Part shown: in pieces, positions 34,030-43,848 of the stretch | Position numbering within the stretch: position 1 is the first letter of the stretch | Layout of the letters: each line of letters begins with the position of its first letter | Source: Actinomycetota bacterium | GTDB lineage: Bacteria; Actinomycetota; Actinomycetes; Nanopelagicales; Nanopelagicaceae | Assembly (NCBI GenBank): GCA_947487595.1 | Contig: CANKXJ010000001.1 | Coordinates: 1 to 64,000 of the forward strand | Reading direction: 5' to 3' | Length of the DNA: 64,000 nucleotides | Translations under genes and position numbers: made by a program | Notes under the pieces: generated by a model | What the model was told of the DNA's origin: nothing | The model's input: the letters and a program-made list of their open reading frames with translations, nothing else | Database searches by the model: none

Positions 34030-34068
34030 TCTTTTAATCCCAACTCTTTAAGAGATGGTGGTTTAGTT

Positions 34069-37000
34069 GTGGCAATAACAGATAGACATTTAGTCACCGC
34101 AATTGTTGTTACACACGATGGTGAAACATGGCTACCTGCAGTTGTTGCTGCATTGGCTTCACAAACTAGACCTGCAGATCAAATTGTTGCAGTTGATACA
34201 GCATCGATTGATTCATCTACAAAACTCATAAAAGCTGCGCGCATTGCCTTAATTGCCGCCGATCGTGACTGCGGATTTGGTGATGCTGTTGCGCTCGCAG
34301 TTGCAAAAATGCCTAAACATATTGAAGGCAATAGTGAATGGATTTGGTTAATCCATGATGACTGCGCACCAACACCAACAGCACTTGAAAAACTATTAGA
34401 GGCAATTGATGATCGACCTCAAGTTGCAATGGTGGGTCCAAAACTTCTAGGTTGGCATGATCGCACTCACATACTTGAAGCTGGAATTAGTATTGCTGGC
34501 AACGGTGCTCGCTGGACAGGTCTTGAAACCGATGAATATGACCAAGGCCAACATGATGGTATTCATGATGTTCTTTCGGTCAGTACCGCAGGTGCATTAA
34601 TACGACGAGATATATTTGAAGAACTCGGTGGCTTTGATTCAAACCTTTCCCTCTTTCGTGATGACATAGATTTTGGCTGGCGGGCCAGAGTTGCTGGCCA
34701 TGGAGTTATTGCCACGACAGCTGCCGTTGCCCACCATGCGCAAGCTTCGGCTTCAGAGCGCCGCAGCGTGGACGTTAATGGTGCGCTCTTGCATCGCCCC
34801 TTACTTCTTGATCGTAGAAATGCTGCCTATGTTTTATTAGCTAACTCATCGTGGTGGATGATTCCTTGGCTATCGATTCAATTATTAGCCTCTGCAATGG
34901 TGCGCTCCATTGGTTATCTATTGGCAAAACTTCCTGGCTATGCAGCCGATGAACTATTGGCTGTGGGTACCTTGATTATTCAGCCGGCTGAGATAGTAAG
35001 AGCAAGAAAATTTAGAAAAACAAAAAGATTAGTGTCTTCTCGTGTTATCTCTTCCTATATACCTCCTCGTTGGTCACAGATTCGCTTATCAGCGGCCCGC
35101 ATTGCAGAAGTGATTAGAGCAAAAGTTATCCCTGTTACGGAGAGCTCTTCAGTATCTGTTTTAAACTCACTTGAAGAAGAGGACTTACTGGTACCAACTC
35201 AACGTTTTCAGATAAGTAAGTTGTTAAAAAACCCAGCGATTTTTGGATTTCTCTCACTTGCAATAATCACTCTCATACAATCCCGCAATCGCTTTGGGGC
35301 CTTAAATGGCGGTGCACTTGTGGCCTCACCAAGTGGGGCTAGAGATTTATGGGGGATTTATTTTGAGTCTTGGCACCAAGTAGGAATGGGGAGCTCAGCT
35401 GCATCCCCAGCCTGGCTTGCTGTCGTGGCCTTGGCATCGACTCTGTTTCTAGGTAAAACACCGCTTTTAATAACTATATTCTTTTTAGCTGCGCCACTTC
35501 TGATTATGTGGTCGGGCCACTCATTCCTGCGAAAGCTTTCTAACAACCAATTCATCACTATTCCAGCCAGTTTCTTATATGCACTATCGCCAGTAGTTCT
35601 GGCCTCAGTGAACTCAGGACGATTAGCAACTCTTGTTGCCTTAATCATTGCACCGCAAATTCCGATGATTCTAAGTGATTGGAAGCAAGTAGAGACCAAC
35701 AACTGGCGTCGCATCTATGCATTAACTATTTTGCTAGCTGTCTTAACTTCATTTACTTTAATAACAACTCTTGCGAGCTTGGGAGTTATCGGATTTGCAA
35801 TATTCAGTGACTACAACGAGAAATTGGAGAAGCCATTATTTCTGGCAAGGCTCTACAAGCGTTTAACGTTGCTGATATTCCCATTTGTATTGGTTGCTCC
35901 ATATTCATTTGAAGCTCTCATTCGCCCTTCCCGCTTTCTAGCCGAACCAGGTCTTAACCTTGCAGGAGGTTCCACTGCTTTAGTTCTTTCGGGTAATCCA
36001 GGCGGTGCTGGATCTCTACCTTGGTGGACAGTTAGCCCAATTCTGCTTCTCCTAATCATTGCCCTTTTTTCATCCTCCAATGCGCGCTCTTTCGCACAAG
36101 TCGGTATCTCATTTTTATCTGCAGCAGTTTTGTTCTCATCTCTCTCAATAACAGTGCACGGCAATAGCGCTGGGACTAGAACTTGGGTTGGAACTTTCTT
36201 AGTTGGGGCAACTCTTGCATCGGTGGCAGCTGGTGTTGTCATTTTGGACCGTTTACGAACTGTGCTCATTGCAAGCAATATTCACTACCGGCATATTTTG
36301 GCAGGCCTACTTTTAATTATTACCTCGCTTTATTCGATCTCTAGTGTTGGCTGGTCCATTACTGCTGGTGCAGATTCACCTGTACAGAGCAATATGAAGG
36401 GAGTTATGCCAGCTTTTCTCACTACTGAAGCTGATACTAAAACTTTAGTCTTACGTGAAGTTGGTGCTGAGAACTCAAAATCAATCCAGTACTACATCTC
36501 ACGAGGTGAAGATATTTCACTGGGTGAACCAGATGTAGCACCTGGGCAAGTACGAGCGATTGAAATTGCAGCTCAAGAACTCATCGATGGTTCTGGAATT
36601 AATAGCAGCCAAGTCTTTTCTTCATATGGAATCAAGTATGTATTTGTTAAAAACCCATTTAGTCGCAATGTGATTCGAACCATCGATGGTCTTGGTGGAT
36701 TTGCTCGCACATCAGCAACTTCGGCTGGTGTTGTTTGGAGAGTCACTGGTGTGACTGGTCGAATTATTTTTACTGCAAAAGATGGAACACGTTCTGTGTT
36801 AGAGGCTGGCGAAGTAGGAGCTCGCACCATGGTTTATGGTCCAGGCTCAATTACTTTGACGGAAACTTTTGATCGTTCATGGCAAGTTCTGCAAAATGGA
36901 TATCGATTAGATCGTGCTAAAGATGAACAGTCATTGCCACAGTTTCAGGTAAAAGAGGCTGGTGAAATATCTCTTATTCATGATGGAACTATTAGGCGGG

Positions 37001-37101
37001 CATGGCTATCACTGCAGTTAATCGCTTGGACCCTAGCGATCATTTTGGCTGCACCTGCTGGTCGCAGAAAACGTGAAATTTCAGTGAAGGAGTTGGCATG
37101 A
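34069..37101 (+). CDS. Large membrane glycosyltransferase (GT2 domain + multi-pass region)
   Basis: A 1010-residue protein. Residues about 1-300 form a GT2 domain with VVTHDGETWLPAV, the acidic HDDC and FRDDIDFGWRAR. Roughly 390-790 contains a dozen or so membrane helices, then a soluble extracytoplasmic region to about 970, with one last transmembrane segment before a basic tail. Such GT-plus-membrane proteins use lipid-linked sugars in cell-envelope glycan synthesis in Actinobacteria; the exact product is unknown. It begins 39 nt after whiB2 at a GTG. It is coupled by ATGA to a secreted DUF5719-like protein that may be its partner. Confidence 0.82.
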   Translation: MAITDRHLVTAIVVTHDGETWLPAVVAALASQTRPADQIVAVDTASIDSSTKLIKAARIALIAADRDCGFGDAVALAVAKMPKHIEGNSEWIWLIHDDCAPTPTALEKLLEAIDDRPQVAMVGPKLLGWHDRTHILEAGISIAGNGARWTGLETDEYDQGQHDGIHDVLSVSTAGALIRRDIFEELGGFDSNLSLFRDDIDFGWRARVAGHGVIATTAAVAHHAQASASERRSVDVNGALLHRPLLLDRRNAAYVLLANSSWWMIPWLSIQLLASAMVRSIGYLLAKLPGYAADELLAVGTLIIQPAEIVRARKFRKTKRLVSSRVISSYIPPRWSQIRLSAARIAEVIRAKVIPVTESSSVSVLNSLEEEDLLVPTQRFQISKLLKNPAIFGFLSLAIITLIQSRNRFGALNGGALVASPSGARDLWGIYFESWHQVGMGSSAASPAWLAVVALASTLFLGKTPLLITIFFLAAPLLIMWSGHSFLRKLSNNQFITIPASFLYALSPVVLASVNSGRLATLVALIIAPQIPMILSDWKQVETNNWRRIYALTILLAVLTSFTLITTLASLGVIGFAIFSDYNEKLEKPLFLARLYKRLTLLIFPFVLVAPYSFEALIRPSRFLAEPGLNLAGGSTALVLSGNPGGAGSLPWWTVSPILLLLIIALFSSSNARSFAQVGISFLSAAVLFSSLSITVHGNSAGTRTWVGTFLVGATLASVAAGVVILDRLRTVLIASNIHYRHILAGLLLIITSLYSISSVGWSITAGADSPVQSNMKGVMPAFLTTEADTKTLVLREVGAENSKSIQYYISRGEDISLGEPDVAPGQVRAIEIAAQELIDGSGINSSQVFSSYGIKYVFVKNPFSRNVIRTIDGLGGFARTSATSAGVVWRVTGVTGRIIFTAKDGTRSVLEAGEVGARTMVYGPGSITLTETFDRSWQVLQNGYRLDRAKDEQSLPQFQVKEAGEISLIHDGTIRRAWLSLQLIAWTLAIILAAPAGRRKREISVKELA

Positions 37102-38408
37102 AATTCGAAAAGCCTTTTCTTTTCTTATCTGCACTCATCGCAAGTTTCATGATTGCATCAGGGGTAACCACAGTCTCGAAGCCAAGTAATTACTCTGAAA
37201 GCTACCCAGTGGTGGTTTGTCCGCCAACGCTCAAAGGTTTAACTTCACAGATATCTATCTCTTCACGCAAGGTTCAGTACCAACGATTGGAAAATCGCAG
37301 TAGCAAGACTGTGCCTTTTAAGGCACTTCGCTTTCCAGTAACCAAGGATTCCCTAGTTATTTCTGCCCAGGGAACCACTCCACTTATTTGGCAAAGCAGG
37401 GCAGGAAGTTGGGCCGGAGGAACCCTGTGTTCTGGGCCAAGTTCTGCGGCTTGGTTTGTTGGTGGAACCGCTAATGTCACAACGCGTGGTCGACTCATTC
37501 TTGTTAATAGCGGATTAAGTGATGCCATCGTAGATATTCAGAGTTATACCGAAAATGCAAAACAACCAATTAAATCTGTAAATTTAAAGTCAAAGAGCTT
37601 TATGCAATTTTCAATTGACACACTTGCCCCAGGTGATAAAGCCTTGGCAGTTCACGTAGTTCCACGATCTGGTCGTGTTAACGCATTCATGATTGATGAA
37701 CAAGGGGCTGGCTTAAAAGCGCTGGGTGGAGATTTTGTAAACTCCTATCCAAGTGCAGCTAAAGAAGTTGTCATACCAGCCATCCCTAACCAGCTTCCTA
37801 AAAAGGGTGAAAAAGCCTCCTCTTTACACACATTACGAATTCTCACACCCGGAGATGTGAATACAACATTCACGTTAGAGGTTTTATCCGCCGATGGCAG
37901 CTTTGTTCCTGTTGGCATGAGTTCACGTTCAATTGATGCTGGCGTGGTCTCTGAGTTTTCTTTCAAGCCAAAAATCTCAGCAAGTGCCTTTGCTGTTCGC
38001 ATCACGTCTCCTGAACCAATAGTTGCTTCGATTTCATCATCAGTAACATTAAGCGGGCGTAAGGACTTTGTTTGGAGCACAGCCACACCACCTCTTACAC
38101 CGATGTCGATTGCTGTGACAGGACTATCACCACTGATCGCATTTGCAGGAGATTCAATTGCCGTGAAAGTCCAAACCAAGTTAATAAATGGAAAAACCAT
38201 CAGCGCAGTAGTCAAAGGCAGCGACATCGCTACATGGCGCGTTCCAGAAAATGCACGTTCAATTACGATTATTTCCAGCAGTAAAGGGGTCTTTGCTGGC
38301 GCGCTTATAGCCTCAAGTAATGGTTATGGATTTATTCCTATCCAGAACGGCAGTGCTCTCACACGAGTAGAAGTTCCGAATTCAAACATTCGTGTTTTAA
38401 ATCCCTAG
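37098..38408 (+). CDS. DUF5719-like secreted protein
   Basis: A 436-residue protein with an N-terminal hydrophobic signal/anchor (about residues 8-28, FLFLSALIASFMIASGV), followed by a beta-rich extracytoplasmic domain. I associate it with DUF5719, which accompanies the large GT2 membrane protein between whiB and DUF3499 in Actinobacteria. The family name is from memory. The 4-nt overlap with the glycosyltransferase gene supports a shared function at the cell surface. No enzymatic motif was seen. Confidence 0.62.
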   Translation: MKFEKPFLFLSALIASFMIASGVTTVSKPSNYSESYPVVVCPPTLKGLTSQISISSRKVQYQRLENRSSKTVPFKALRFPVTKDSLVISAQGTTPLIWQSRAGSWAGGTLCSGPSSAAWFVGGTANVTTRGRLILVNSGLSDAIVDIQSYTENAKQPIKSVNLKSKSFMQFSIDTLAPGDKALAVHVVPRSGRVNAFMIDEQGAGLKALGGDFVNSYPSAAKEVVIPAIPNQLPKKGEKASSLHTLRILTPGDVNTTFTLEVLSADGSFVPVGMSSRSIDAGVVSEFSFKPKISASAFAVRITSPEPIVASISSSVTLSGRKDFVWSTATPPLTPMSIAVTGLSPLIAFAGDSIAVKVQTKLINGKTISAVVKGSDIATWRVPENARSITIISSSKGVFAGALIASSNGYGFIPIQNGSALTRVEVPNSNIRVLNP

Positions 38409-38437
38409 CAATCCCTAATAATTGGCACACAGGCCAC

Positions 38438-38443
38438 TAATGT
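38438..38443 (+). promoter_or_regulatory. Leaderless -10 for DUF3499 gene
   Basis: TAATGT with a 7-nt spacer (TCTAACC) to the ATG at 38451. Confidence 0.55.
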
Positions 38444-38450
38444 TCTAACC

Positions 38451-38822
38451 ATGAAGTCACCAGCACAGGTAGGTCGAGCTTGCTCTCGTGTGGGCTGCCG
38501 CTCAATTGCCACGATGACTCTGACTTATATTTATGCTGAATCAACTGCTGTAGTCGGACCACTTGCTACATATTCAGAACCACATGCATATGATCTATGT
38601 GTAATTCATGGTGAGCGTTTGAAAGTTCCACACGGATGGAATGTTATTAAGCAAGAGCTAACAGGAAATGAGCCTGGTCCATCAGATGATGATTTAATGG
38701 CGATCGCAGATGCAGTGCGTGAAGTTGCAAAGCGAAGTGAAGAAACACCTGCAGTTGTAGGTGAGGATACTTCACACGCTTCAATTGGACGCCGAGGTCA
38801 CCTACGGGCTGTTCCATCGTAA
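38451..38822 (+). CDS. DUF3499 family protein
   Basis: A 123-residue actinobacterial protein. The conserved N-terminal RACSRVGCRSIATMTLTYIYA and the following LCVIHGERLKVPHGW identify DUF3499. Paired cysteines (CSRVGC and a later CVIH) suggest a small zinc-bound fold, which is inference. Function is unknown; the family sits beside phosphomannomutase in most Actinobacteria. manB follows after 10 nt with a Shine-Dalgarno AAGGA. Confidence 0.88.
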   Translation: MKSPAQVGRACSRVGCRSIATMTLTYIYAESTAVVGPLATYSEPHAYDLCVIHGERLKVPHGWNVIKQELTGNEPGPSDDDLMAIADAVREVAKRSEETPAVVGEDTSHASIGRRGHLRAVPS

Positions 38823-38832
38823 GGAATAATTA

Positions 38833-40194
38833 ATGTCGCAAGAGATTGCAAATATTTTTAAAGCATATGACATTCGTGGGCTCGTTGATTTAGAGATAAC
38901 TCCAGACTTTACTTTTGCTACAGGCGTCGCATATGCCCGCTTTCTACAACAACAGCGCGAGCCGGGAACAGTTGTTATTGGTGAAGATATGCGGCTATCT
39001 TCAATTCCACTTGCAGATGCATTTTCTGCCGGAGTTACTTCTTTAGGAATGGATGTCATTCGTATTGGATTAGCCTCAACAGATATGTTGTATTTTGCTT
39101 CAGGCAAACTGGGCTTACCAGGTGCGATGTTTACCGCTAGCCACAACCCTGCTGAATATAACGGAATCAAACTCTGTCTAAGCAGTGCAAGACCAATTGG
39201 TAAAGAGTCAGGTTTACTTACAATTGAAAACTTTGTTCGCAAAGGTTCAGCACTTGAACTTCGCTCAGTTGGGGTTGAAACTCAACGGGACATGCTTGAA
39301 GAGTATGTGGATCACCTTTTAAGCCTTGTAGATCTCACCACCATTCGCCCGCTTAAAATCGTTGTAGATGCAGGAAATGGAATGGCTGGACACACAGCTC
39401 CAGCGATATTTGCGCGGCTAAACTGCGAAATAATCCCTATGTACTTTGAACTAGATGGAACCTTCCCCAATCATGAGGCAAATCCAATAGATGAAAAGAA
39501 CCTGCGAGATCTTCAAAAAGCAGTTATCAAACACGGTGCAGATTTAGGTCTGGCTTTTGATGGTGATGCTGATCGTTGTTTTTTAGTTGATGAGAAAGCT
39601 CAAGCAGTTAATCCATCCGATTTAACATCTTTGATTGCAGAGCGCGAGCTCAAGAAAAACCCTGGAGCAACGATTATTTATAATTTAATCTCATCGCGGG
39701 CTGTGCTAGAAGTTATTGAAGAAAATGGTGGCGTTGGGCTTCGCTCTCGTGTTGGACATTCTTATATAAAGAAAATGATGGCTGAAAGTAAAGCGATTTT
39801 TGGTGGGGAGCATTCAGGCCATTTTTATTTTGATGATTTCTGGAGAGCAGATTCAGGCGCACTTGCAGCTCTGCATGCAATCGCGGCATTAGGAGAATCT
39901 AATAAATCTATGTCAGAGATTTTAAAGCCGTATCAGCGATATTTCCTCAGTGGTGAAATCAATTCCAAAGTTACAGATACGCAGGCAGCAACTGCATTAG
40001 TTGAGGCCACGTATAGTTCTATGGCCGGGGTGACAACGGATCATCTTGATGGACTCACAGTCAATGGCGATACGTGGTGGTTTAATCTTCGCCCCTCGAA
40101 TACAGAGCCATTGCTTAGACTCAACGTTGAGGCCAAGGCGCCAGAGCGCATGCAAGAGCTACGTGATGAGGTTCTCTCCCTTATTCGTGGCTAG
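38833..40194 (+). CDS. manB: Phosphomannomutase
   Basis: A 453-residue alpha-D-phosphohexomutase. The phosphoserine loop is TASHNPAEYNGIK, the metal loop FDGDADRC, the sugar loop GGEHSGHFYF and the phosphate loop RPSNTEPLLRL. The GGEHSGH sugar-binding form is typical of PMM/PGM of this length. Together with manC it converts mannose-6-phosphate to GDP-mannose. It is shorter than, and distinct from, the 536-residue mutase in the nucleoside operon. It is cotranscribed with DUF3499. Confidence 0.92.
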   Translation: MSQEIANIFKAYDIRGLVDLEITPDFTFATGVAYARFLQQQREPGTVVIGEDMRLSSIPLADAFSAGVTSLGMDVIRIGLASTDMLYFASGKLGLPGAMFTASHNPAEYNGIKLCLSSARPIGKESGLLTIENFVRKGSALELRSVGVETQRDMLEEYVDHLLSLVDLTTIRPLKIVVDAGNGMAGHTAPAIFARLNCEIIPMYFELDGTFPNHEANPIDEKNLRDLQKAVIKHGADLGLAFDGDADRCFLVDEKAQAVNPSDLTSLIAERELKKNPGATIIYNLISSRAVLEVIEENGGVGLRSRVGHSYIKKMMAESKAIFGGEHSGHFYFDDFWRADSGALAALHAIAALGESNKSMSEILKPYQRYFLSGEINSKVTDTQAATALVEATYSSMAGVTTDHLDGLTVNGDTWWFNLRPSNTEPLLRLNVEAKAPERMQELRDEVLSLIRG

Positions 40195-40273
40195 GTGCGT
40201 GCCTTCATTACTCGCTTTAGGCGTGGGGGCAGTAACCTATGCTCCTGACCGCAGTCGATAAAAGGAGCTTTTC

Positions 40274-41560
40274 GTGAACGTACCAGTTACTTCTACTCTT
40301 CCAAAGCACGATATTGCAGATGCATCTCTTGCTACACAGGGACGCATGCGCATTGAATGGGCAGAGCGCAATATGCCTGTTCTTGCTCAAATCCGTCAAC
40401 GCTTTGAAAAGTCACAACCCTTTGCTGGTGTTCGCATCTCTGCGTGCATGCACGTAACAACTGAGACAGCTGTCTTAATGCGCGTTCTAAAAGCTGGCGG
40501 TGCTGATATCGCTCTATGTGCATCAAATCCACTTTCAACTCAAGATGACACTGCAGCTGCTTTGGTCCATGAGTATGGAATCTCAGTTTTTGCTCGCAAC
40601 GCTGTTGACCGCGATGGTTACTACAAGCACATCAACGCATCCCTTGATATCGAACCACACCAAGTTTTCGATGATGGTTGCGACCTCGTCAACACTCTTC
40701 ACACAACTCGCAAAGAATTAATTCCAAATATCGCTGGTGGTTGCGAAGAAACCACAACAGGAGTTATCCGTCTGAACCAGATGGCAAAAGATGGAGCACT
40801 TCAGTTCCCAATGATTGCTGTGAACGATACAGACACAAAGCACATGTTTGATAACCGTTATGGAACAGGTCAATCAACTCTTGATGCAGTATTTCGTTCA
40901 ACTAACTTCCTTCTAGCAGGACGCATCCTTGTTGTTGCTGGATTCGGTTACTGCGGTAAGGGTGTTGCAGAACGCGCAAAGGGAATGGGCGCTGATGTCA
41001 TCATTACTGAGATTGATCCAACTAAGGCGTTAGATGCGATGATGCAAGGTTTCCGCGTTATGCCAATGGCAGATGCTGCAAAGGTTGGCGATGTTTTCAT
41101 TACTGTTACTGGTAACCGTGATGTATTGCGCGATGAGCACTTTGCAGTAATGAAGGATGGCGCAATCATGGCTAACTCAGGCCACTTTGATATTGAAATC
41201 GACGTTGCTTGGCTAGAACAGCATTCAGTGAAGAAGAATGTAAAGATGCGCCACCAGACTGATGAGTATGTAATGGCTGATGGTCGCCGTTTACTTCTTC
41301 TTGCAGAAGGTCGCCTTGTAAACCTTGGCGCAGCAGAAGGTCACCCAGCATCAGTTATGGATATGTCATTTTCTGATCAAGCATTAACTGCCGAATACCT
41401 TGTTAAAGAAGCTAAGAACTTGAAGCCTGGTGTTCACAACGTTCCTACATATATCGATAAGGAAGTTGCTAGCTTAAAGTTAAAGAGCATGGGCGGCCTC
41501 ATTGACACACTTACTCCAGCACAAGATATGTACTTGAACTCTTGGGAGCACGGTAGCTAA
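40274..41560 (+). CDS. ahcY: S-adenosyl-L-homocysteine hydrolase (short form)
   Basis: A 428-residue NAD-dependent enzyme that cleaves SAH to adenosine and homocysteine. The NAD loop is VVAGFGYCGKGVAERAKGMG. Substrate residues are in HVTTETAVL and in the NDTDTKHMFDNRYGTGQS block. It lacks the insertion of about 40 residues present in the mycobacterial enzyme of about 495 residues, and looks like the compact archaeal/Thermotoga form (recalled). The GTG start has a strong AAAGGAG 6 nt upstream. The stop overlaps mtrA as TAATG, so methylation-cycle and MtrAB genes are one unit. Confidence 0.93.
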   Translation: MNVPVTSTLPKHDIADASLATQGRMRIEWAERNMPVLAQIRQRFEKSQPFAGVRISACMHVTTETAVLMRVLKAGGADIALCASNPLSTQDDTAAALVHEYGISVFARNAVDRDGYYKHINASLDIEPHQVFDDGCDLVNTLHTTRKELIPNIAGGCEETTTGVIRLNQMAKDGALQFPMIAVNDTDTKHMFDNRYGTGQSTLDAVFRSTNFLLAGRILVVAGFGYCGKGVAERAKGMGADVIITEIDPTKALDAMMQGFRVMPMADAAKVGDVFITVTGNRDVLRDEHFAVMKDGAIMANSGHFDIEIDVAWLEQHSVKKNVKMRHQTDEYVMADGRRLLLLAEGRLVNLGAAEGHPASVMDMSFSDQALTAEYLVKEAKNLKPGVHNVPTYIDKEVASLKLKSMGGLIDTLTPAQDMYLNSWEHGS

Positions 41561-42246
41561 TGACATTGGTTATGGTCGTCGATGACGACCAGGACCTTGC
41601 CGAAATGCTCGGCATTGTTTTAACCGGTGCAGGTATTGATGTAGACCTTGTAAGTCGCGGGGATGAAGTTCTCGATGTATTTCGTAACAATCCACCAGAC
41701 TTAGTTCTGTTGGATGTTATGTTGCCTGGACTCGATGGCATTGAAGTCTGTAGATTACTTCGAGCAGAATCAATGGTTCCAATCATTATGTTAACCGCAA
41801 AAGGTGATTCGCATGATGTTGTGCGTGGGCTTGAAGCTGGGGCAGATGATTACATGGTTAAACCTTTTAGACATCCATCAGAGTTGATTGCCCGTATTCG
41901 CACACGCTTGCGCCGAACAAATGTTGATGTCGCTGGATTATTAACTATTGGCGACTTAGCCATAGATGTTCAAGCACATCAAGTTTTGCGCGCAGGTAAG
42001 CAGATTTTATTGACTCGCTTGGAGTTTGATTTATTAGTAGCACTGGCTAAAGAGCCTGGCCGTGTATTTACGCGTGATGCGTTGCTCAGTGAAGTGTGGG
42101 GCTATCGCCATTCCACTGATACACGTCTGGTCAATGTCCACGTTCAACGTCTTCGCTCCAAGATCGAGCATGATTCAGAGCGACCTGAAATTGTGGTTAC
42201 TGTGCGCGGAGTTGGTTACAAAGCTGGAGTGATGGGCGGTTCCTAA
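41560..42246 (+). CDS. mtrA: Response regulator MtrA
   Basis: A 228-residue OmpR-type regulator. The acidic pocket is VVDDDQD, the phospho-acceptor is Asp52 in LVLLDVML, the conserved lysine is in MVKPF, and the C-terminal winged helix ends with VTVRGVGYKAG. Sequence and the sahH-mtrA-mtrB order identify MtrA, the conserved and usually essential actinobacterial regulator of cell-wall hydrolases and division. Translation is coupled to sahH through TAATG. mtrB follows after 3 nt. Confidence 0.94.
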   Translation: MTLVMVVDDDQDLAEMLGIVLTGAGIDVDLVSRGDEVLDVFRNNPPDLVLLDVMLPGLDGIEVCRLLRAESMVPIIMLTAKGDSHDVVRGLEAGADDYMVKPFRHPSELIARIRTRLRRTNVDVAGLLTIGDLAIDVQAHQVLRAGKQILLTRLEFDLLVALAKEPGRVFTRDALLSEVWGYRHSTDTRLVNVHVQRLRSKIEHDSERPEIVVTVRGVGYKAGVMGGS

Positions 42247-42249
42247 ACT

Positions 42250-43800
42250 ATGAACCGTATTTTCTTACGCCTTCGTAATTCACTTGCAACTAGAGTGATT
42301 ATTTCAACTGTTTTGCTCTCCTTAGGCGTTGTTTACCTAACTGGTTCTGCGCTTAACTCTCAGTTAGCCACGGGTATTAGGAAAGTAAATCTGGAGTCAT
42401 CACGTATTGAGGCACGTTCAACAATATTTTCAGCTGAATACCGTTTTCTATTAGCTGAAGGTGAAAAAGAAGCTGCTGTATTTAAGGTTATTAACGACAT
42501 TATTAGCTCAGCAACTTCACTTACAACGAATGAAAATGCCAGAGAAGTTGTCTTCATGCGAAGCCCTGGTAACAATCGCATTCAAAACTATGAAATTACC
42601 TCTAACCAAGTTGATCCAGCATCAATTCCTGAGAATTTAAGTAAGCGTGTACGCAAAAGTGCTGATTTAGTCTCTTCCAATGTCACTCTCCAATACGCAG
42701 GTGGCTTAAGAATCCCTGGTCTGGCTTTTGGTCAAAAAGTTCAGATACCTGGGGCCGGTCAGTATGAAATGTATATGATTTTTTCTCTTGCTAATCAAAA
42801 CGCAACCCTAGAATTGATTCAACGTCTCTTAGCTTTGACAGGCTCATTCTTAGTTCTGCTAATTGCATTAATTGTTTGGCTTGTAGTTCGCCAAGTTGTT
42901 CGACCTGTTCGTGAGGCGGCAGCGATTGCAACCCAGTTTACATCTGGAGACTTTCGCCAACGGATGAAAGTAGTGTCGCAAGATGAAATTGCCACTTTAG
43001 GAACTGCCTTTAATGAGATGGCCGAGTCCTTAGAGAAACAAATTGCACGCCTAGAAAATCTCTCGAGAGTGCAGCAACGATTTGTTTCAGATGTTTCCCA
43101 TGAACTTAGAACACCACTAACCACGCTACGAATGGCCTCTGAGGTCATTAACGCCTCCCGTGATGGTTTTGATCCAGTCGTATCAAGAAGTACTGAACTT
43201 TTAGTGGCTCAATTAGATCGTTTTGAAAGACTACTTGAGGATTTACTTGAAGTCAGTCGATTTGATGCTGAAGTTGCTGTTATTGAAGCCGTTGACTTTG
43301 ACATTGTCTTGTTGGTTAATCGATGTGCGCAGGACTTGGGGCTAGTGGCCCGAGAGAGGTCTACAGATCTTCGCATTTATTGCATTGCCGAGAGTATTAA
43401 TGTGCAAGCAGATATTCGAAGAGTTGAGCGCATCTTGCGTAATTTATTCTCAAACGCCATCGATCACGCTGAAGAAAAGCCAGTTGCAATCACAATCGTG
43501 GCAAGTGAACATGATGTGGCAGTTGGTGTGAGAGATTATGGAATTGGTTTGGATGAAAACGCCCTTACCCGAGTATTTGATCGTTTTTGGCGCGCTGACC
43601 CTTCACGAGCAAGAATTCGTGGGGGTACTGGTTTAGGACTTTCAATTGCCCTAGAAGATGCTCGTTTGCACAATGGAGAGCTTGAAGCGTGGGGAAGACC
43701 TGGCAAAGGAGCACATTTTGTTTTAACGCTGCCACGTCAAACTCGACAAGGCGTTGAATCACGCTTAATTAAATTAATACCAGATGATGTACATGCCTAG
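42250..43800 (+). CDS. mtrB: Sensor histidine kinase MtrB
   Basis: A 516-residue membrane kinase. The first membrane helix is near residues 13-33 and the second near 195-217, flanking an extracellular domain. HAMP, HisKA (phospho-histidine in SDVSHELRTPLTTLR) and HATPase domains (VRDYGIGLDENALTRVFDRFWR, GGTGLGLSIA) follow. It is the partner of MtrA. In M. tuberculosis and relatives lipoprotein gene lpqB follows mtrB; here comF follows directly. Confidence 0.93.
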   Translation: MNRIFLRLRNSLATRVIISTVLLSLGVVYLTGSALNSQLATGIRKVNLESSRIEARSTIFSAEYRFLLAEGEKEAAVFKVINDIISSATSLTTNENAREVVFMRSPGNNRIQNYEITSNQVDPASIPENLSKRVRKSADLVSSNVTLQYAGGLRIPGLAFGQKVQIPGAGQYEMYMIFSLANQNATLELIQRLLALTGSFLVLLIALIVWLVVRQVVRPVREAAAIATQFTSGDFRQRMKVVSQDEIATLGTAFNEMAESLEKQIARLENLSRVQQRFVSDVSHELRTPLTTLRMASEVINASRDGFDPVVSRSTELLVAQLDRFERLLEDLLEVSRFDAEVAVIEAVDFDIVLLVNRCAQDLGLVARERSTDLRIYCIAESINVQADIRRVERILRNLFSNAIDHAEEKPVAITIVASEHDVAVGVRDYGIGLDENALTRVFDRFWRADPSRARIRGGTGLGLSIALEDARLHNGELEAWGRPGKGAHFVLTLPRQTRQGVESRLIKLIPDDVHA

Positions 43801-43836
43801 TTTCCACAAGTAAGTTTCTCTCAATTCTTTTCACGA

Positions 43837-43842
43837 TAACTT
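43837..43842 (+). promoter_or_regulatory. Leaderless -10 for comF
   Basis: TAACTT with a 6-nt spacer (GGCAAT) to the ATG at 43849, in the 48 bp after mtrB. Confidence 0.6.
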
Positions 43843-43848
43843 GGCAAT

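Noticed and set aside
35853..36278. Minus-strand ORF of 141 codons inside the large glycosyltransferase
   Set aside because: Shadow of a coding frame; its basic composition is explained by the complement of hydrophobic codons.
40195..40273. SAH riboswitch ahead of S-adenosylhomocysteine hydrolase
   Set aside because: The probable leader is about 30 nt and shows none of the paired elements of the known SAH aptamer.
40239..40277. A 12-codon ORF whose TGA overlaps the sahH GTG start (GTGA)
   Set aside because: The only suitable -10 (TAACCT, 40233-40238) ends at the ORF's ATG, so transcription would start inside it, and sahH has its own strong AAAGGAG. Probably chance.
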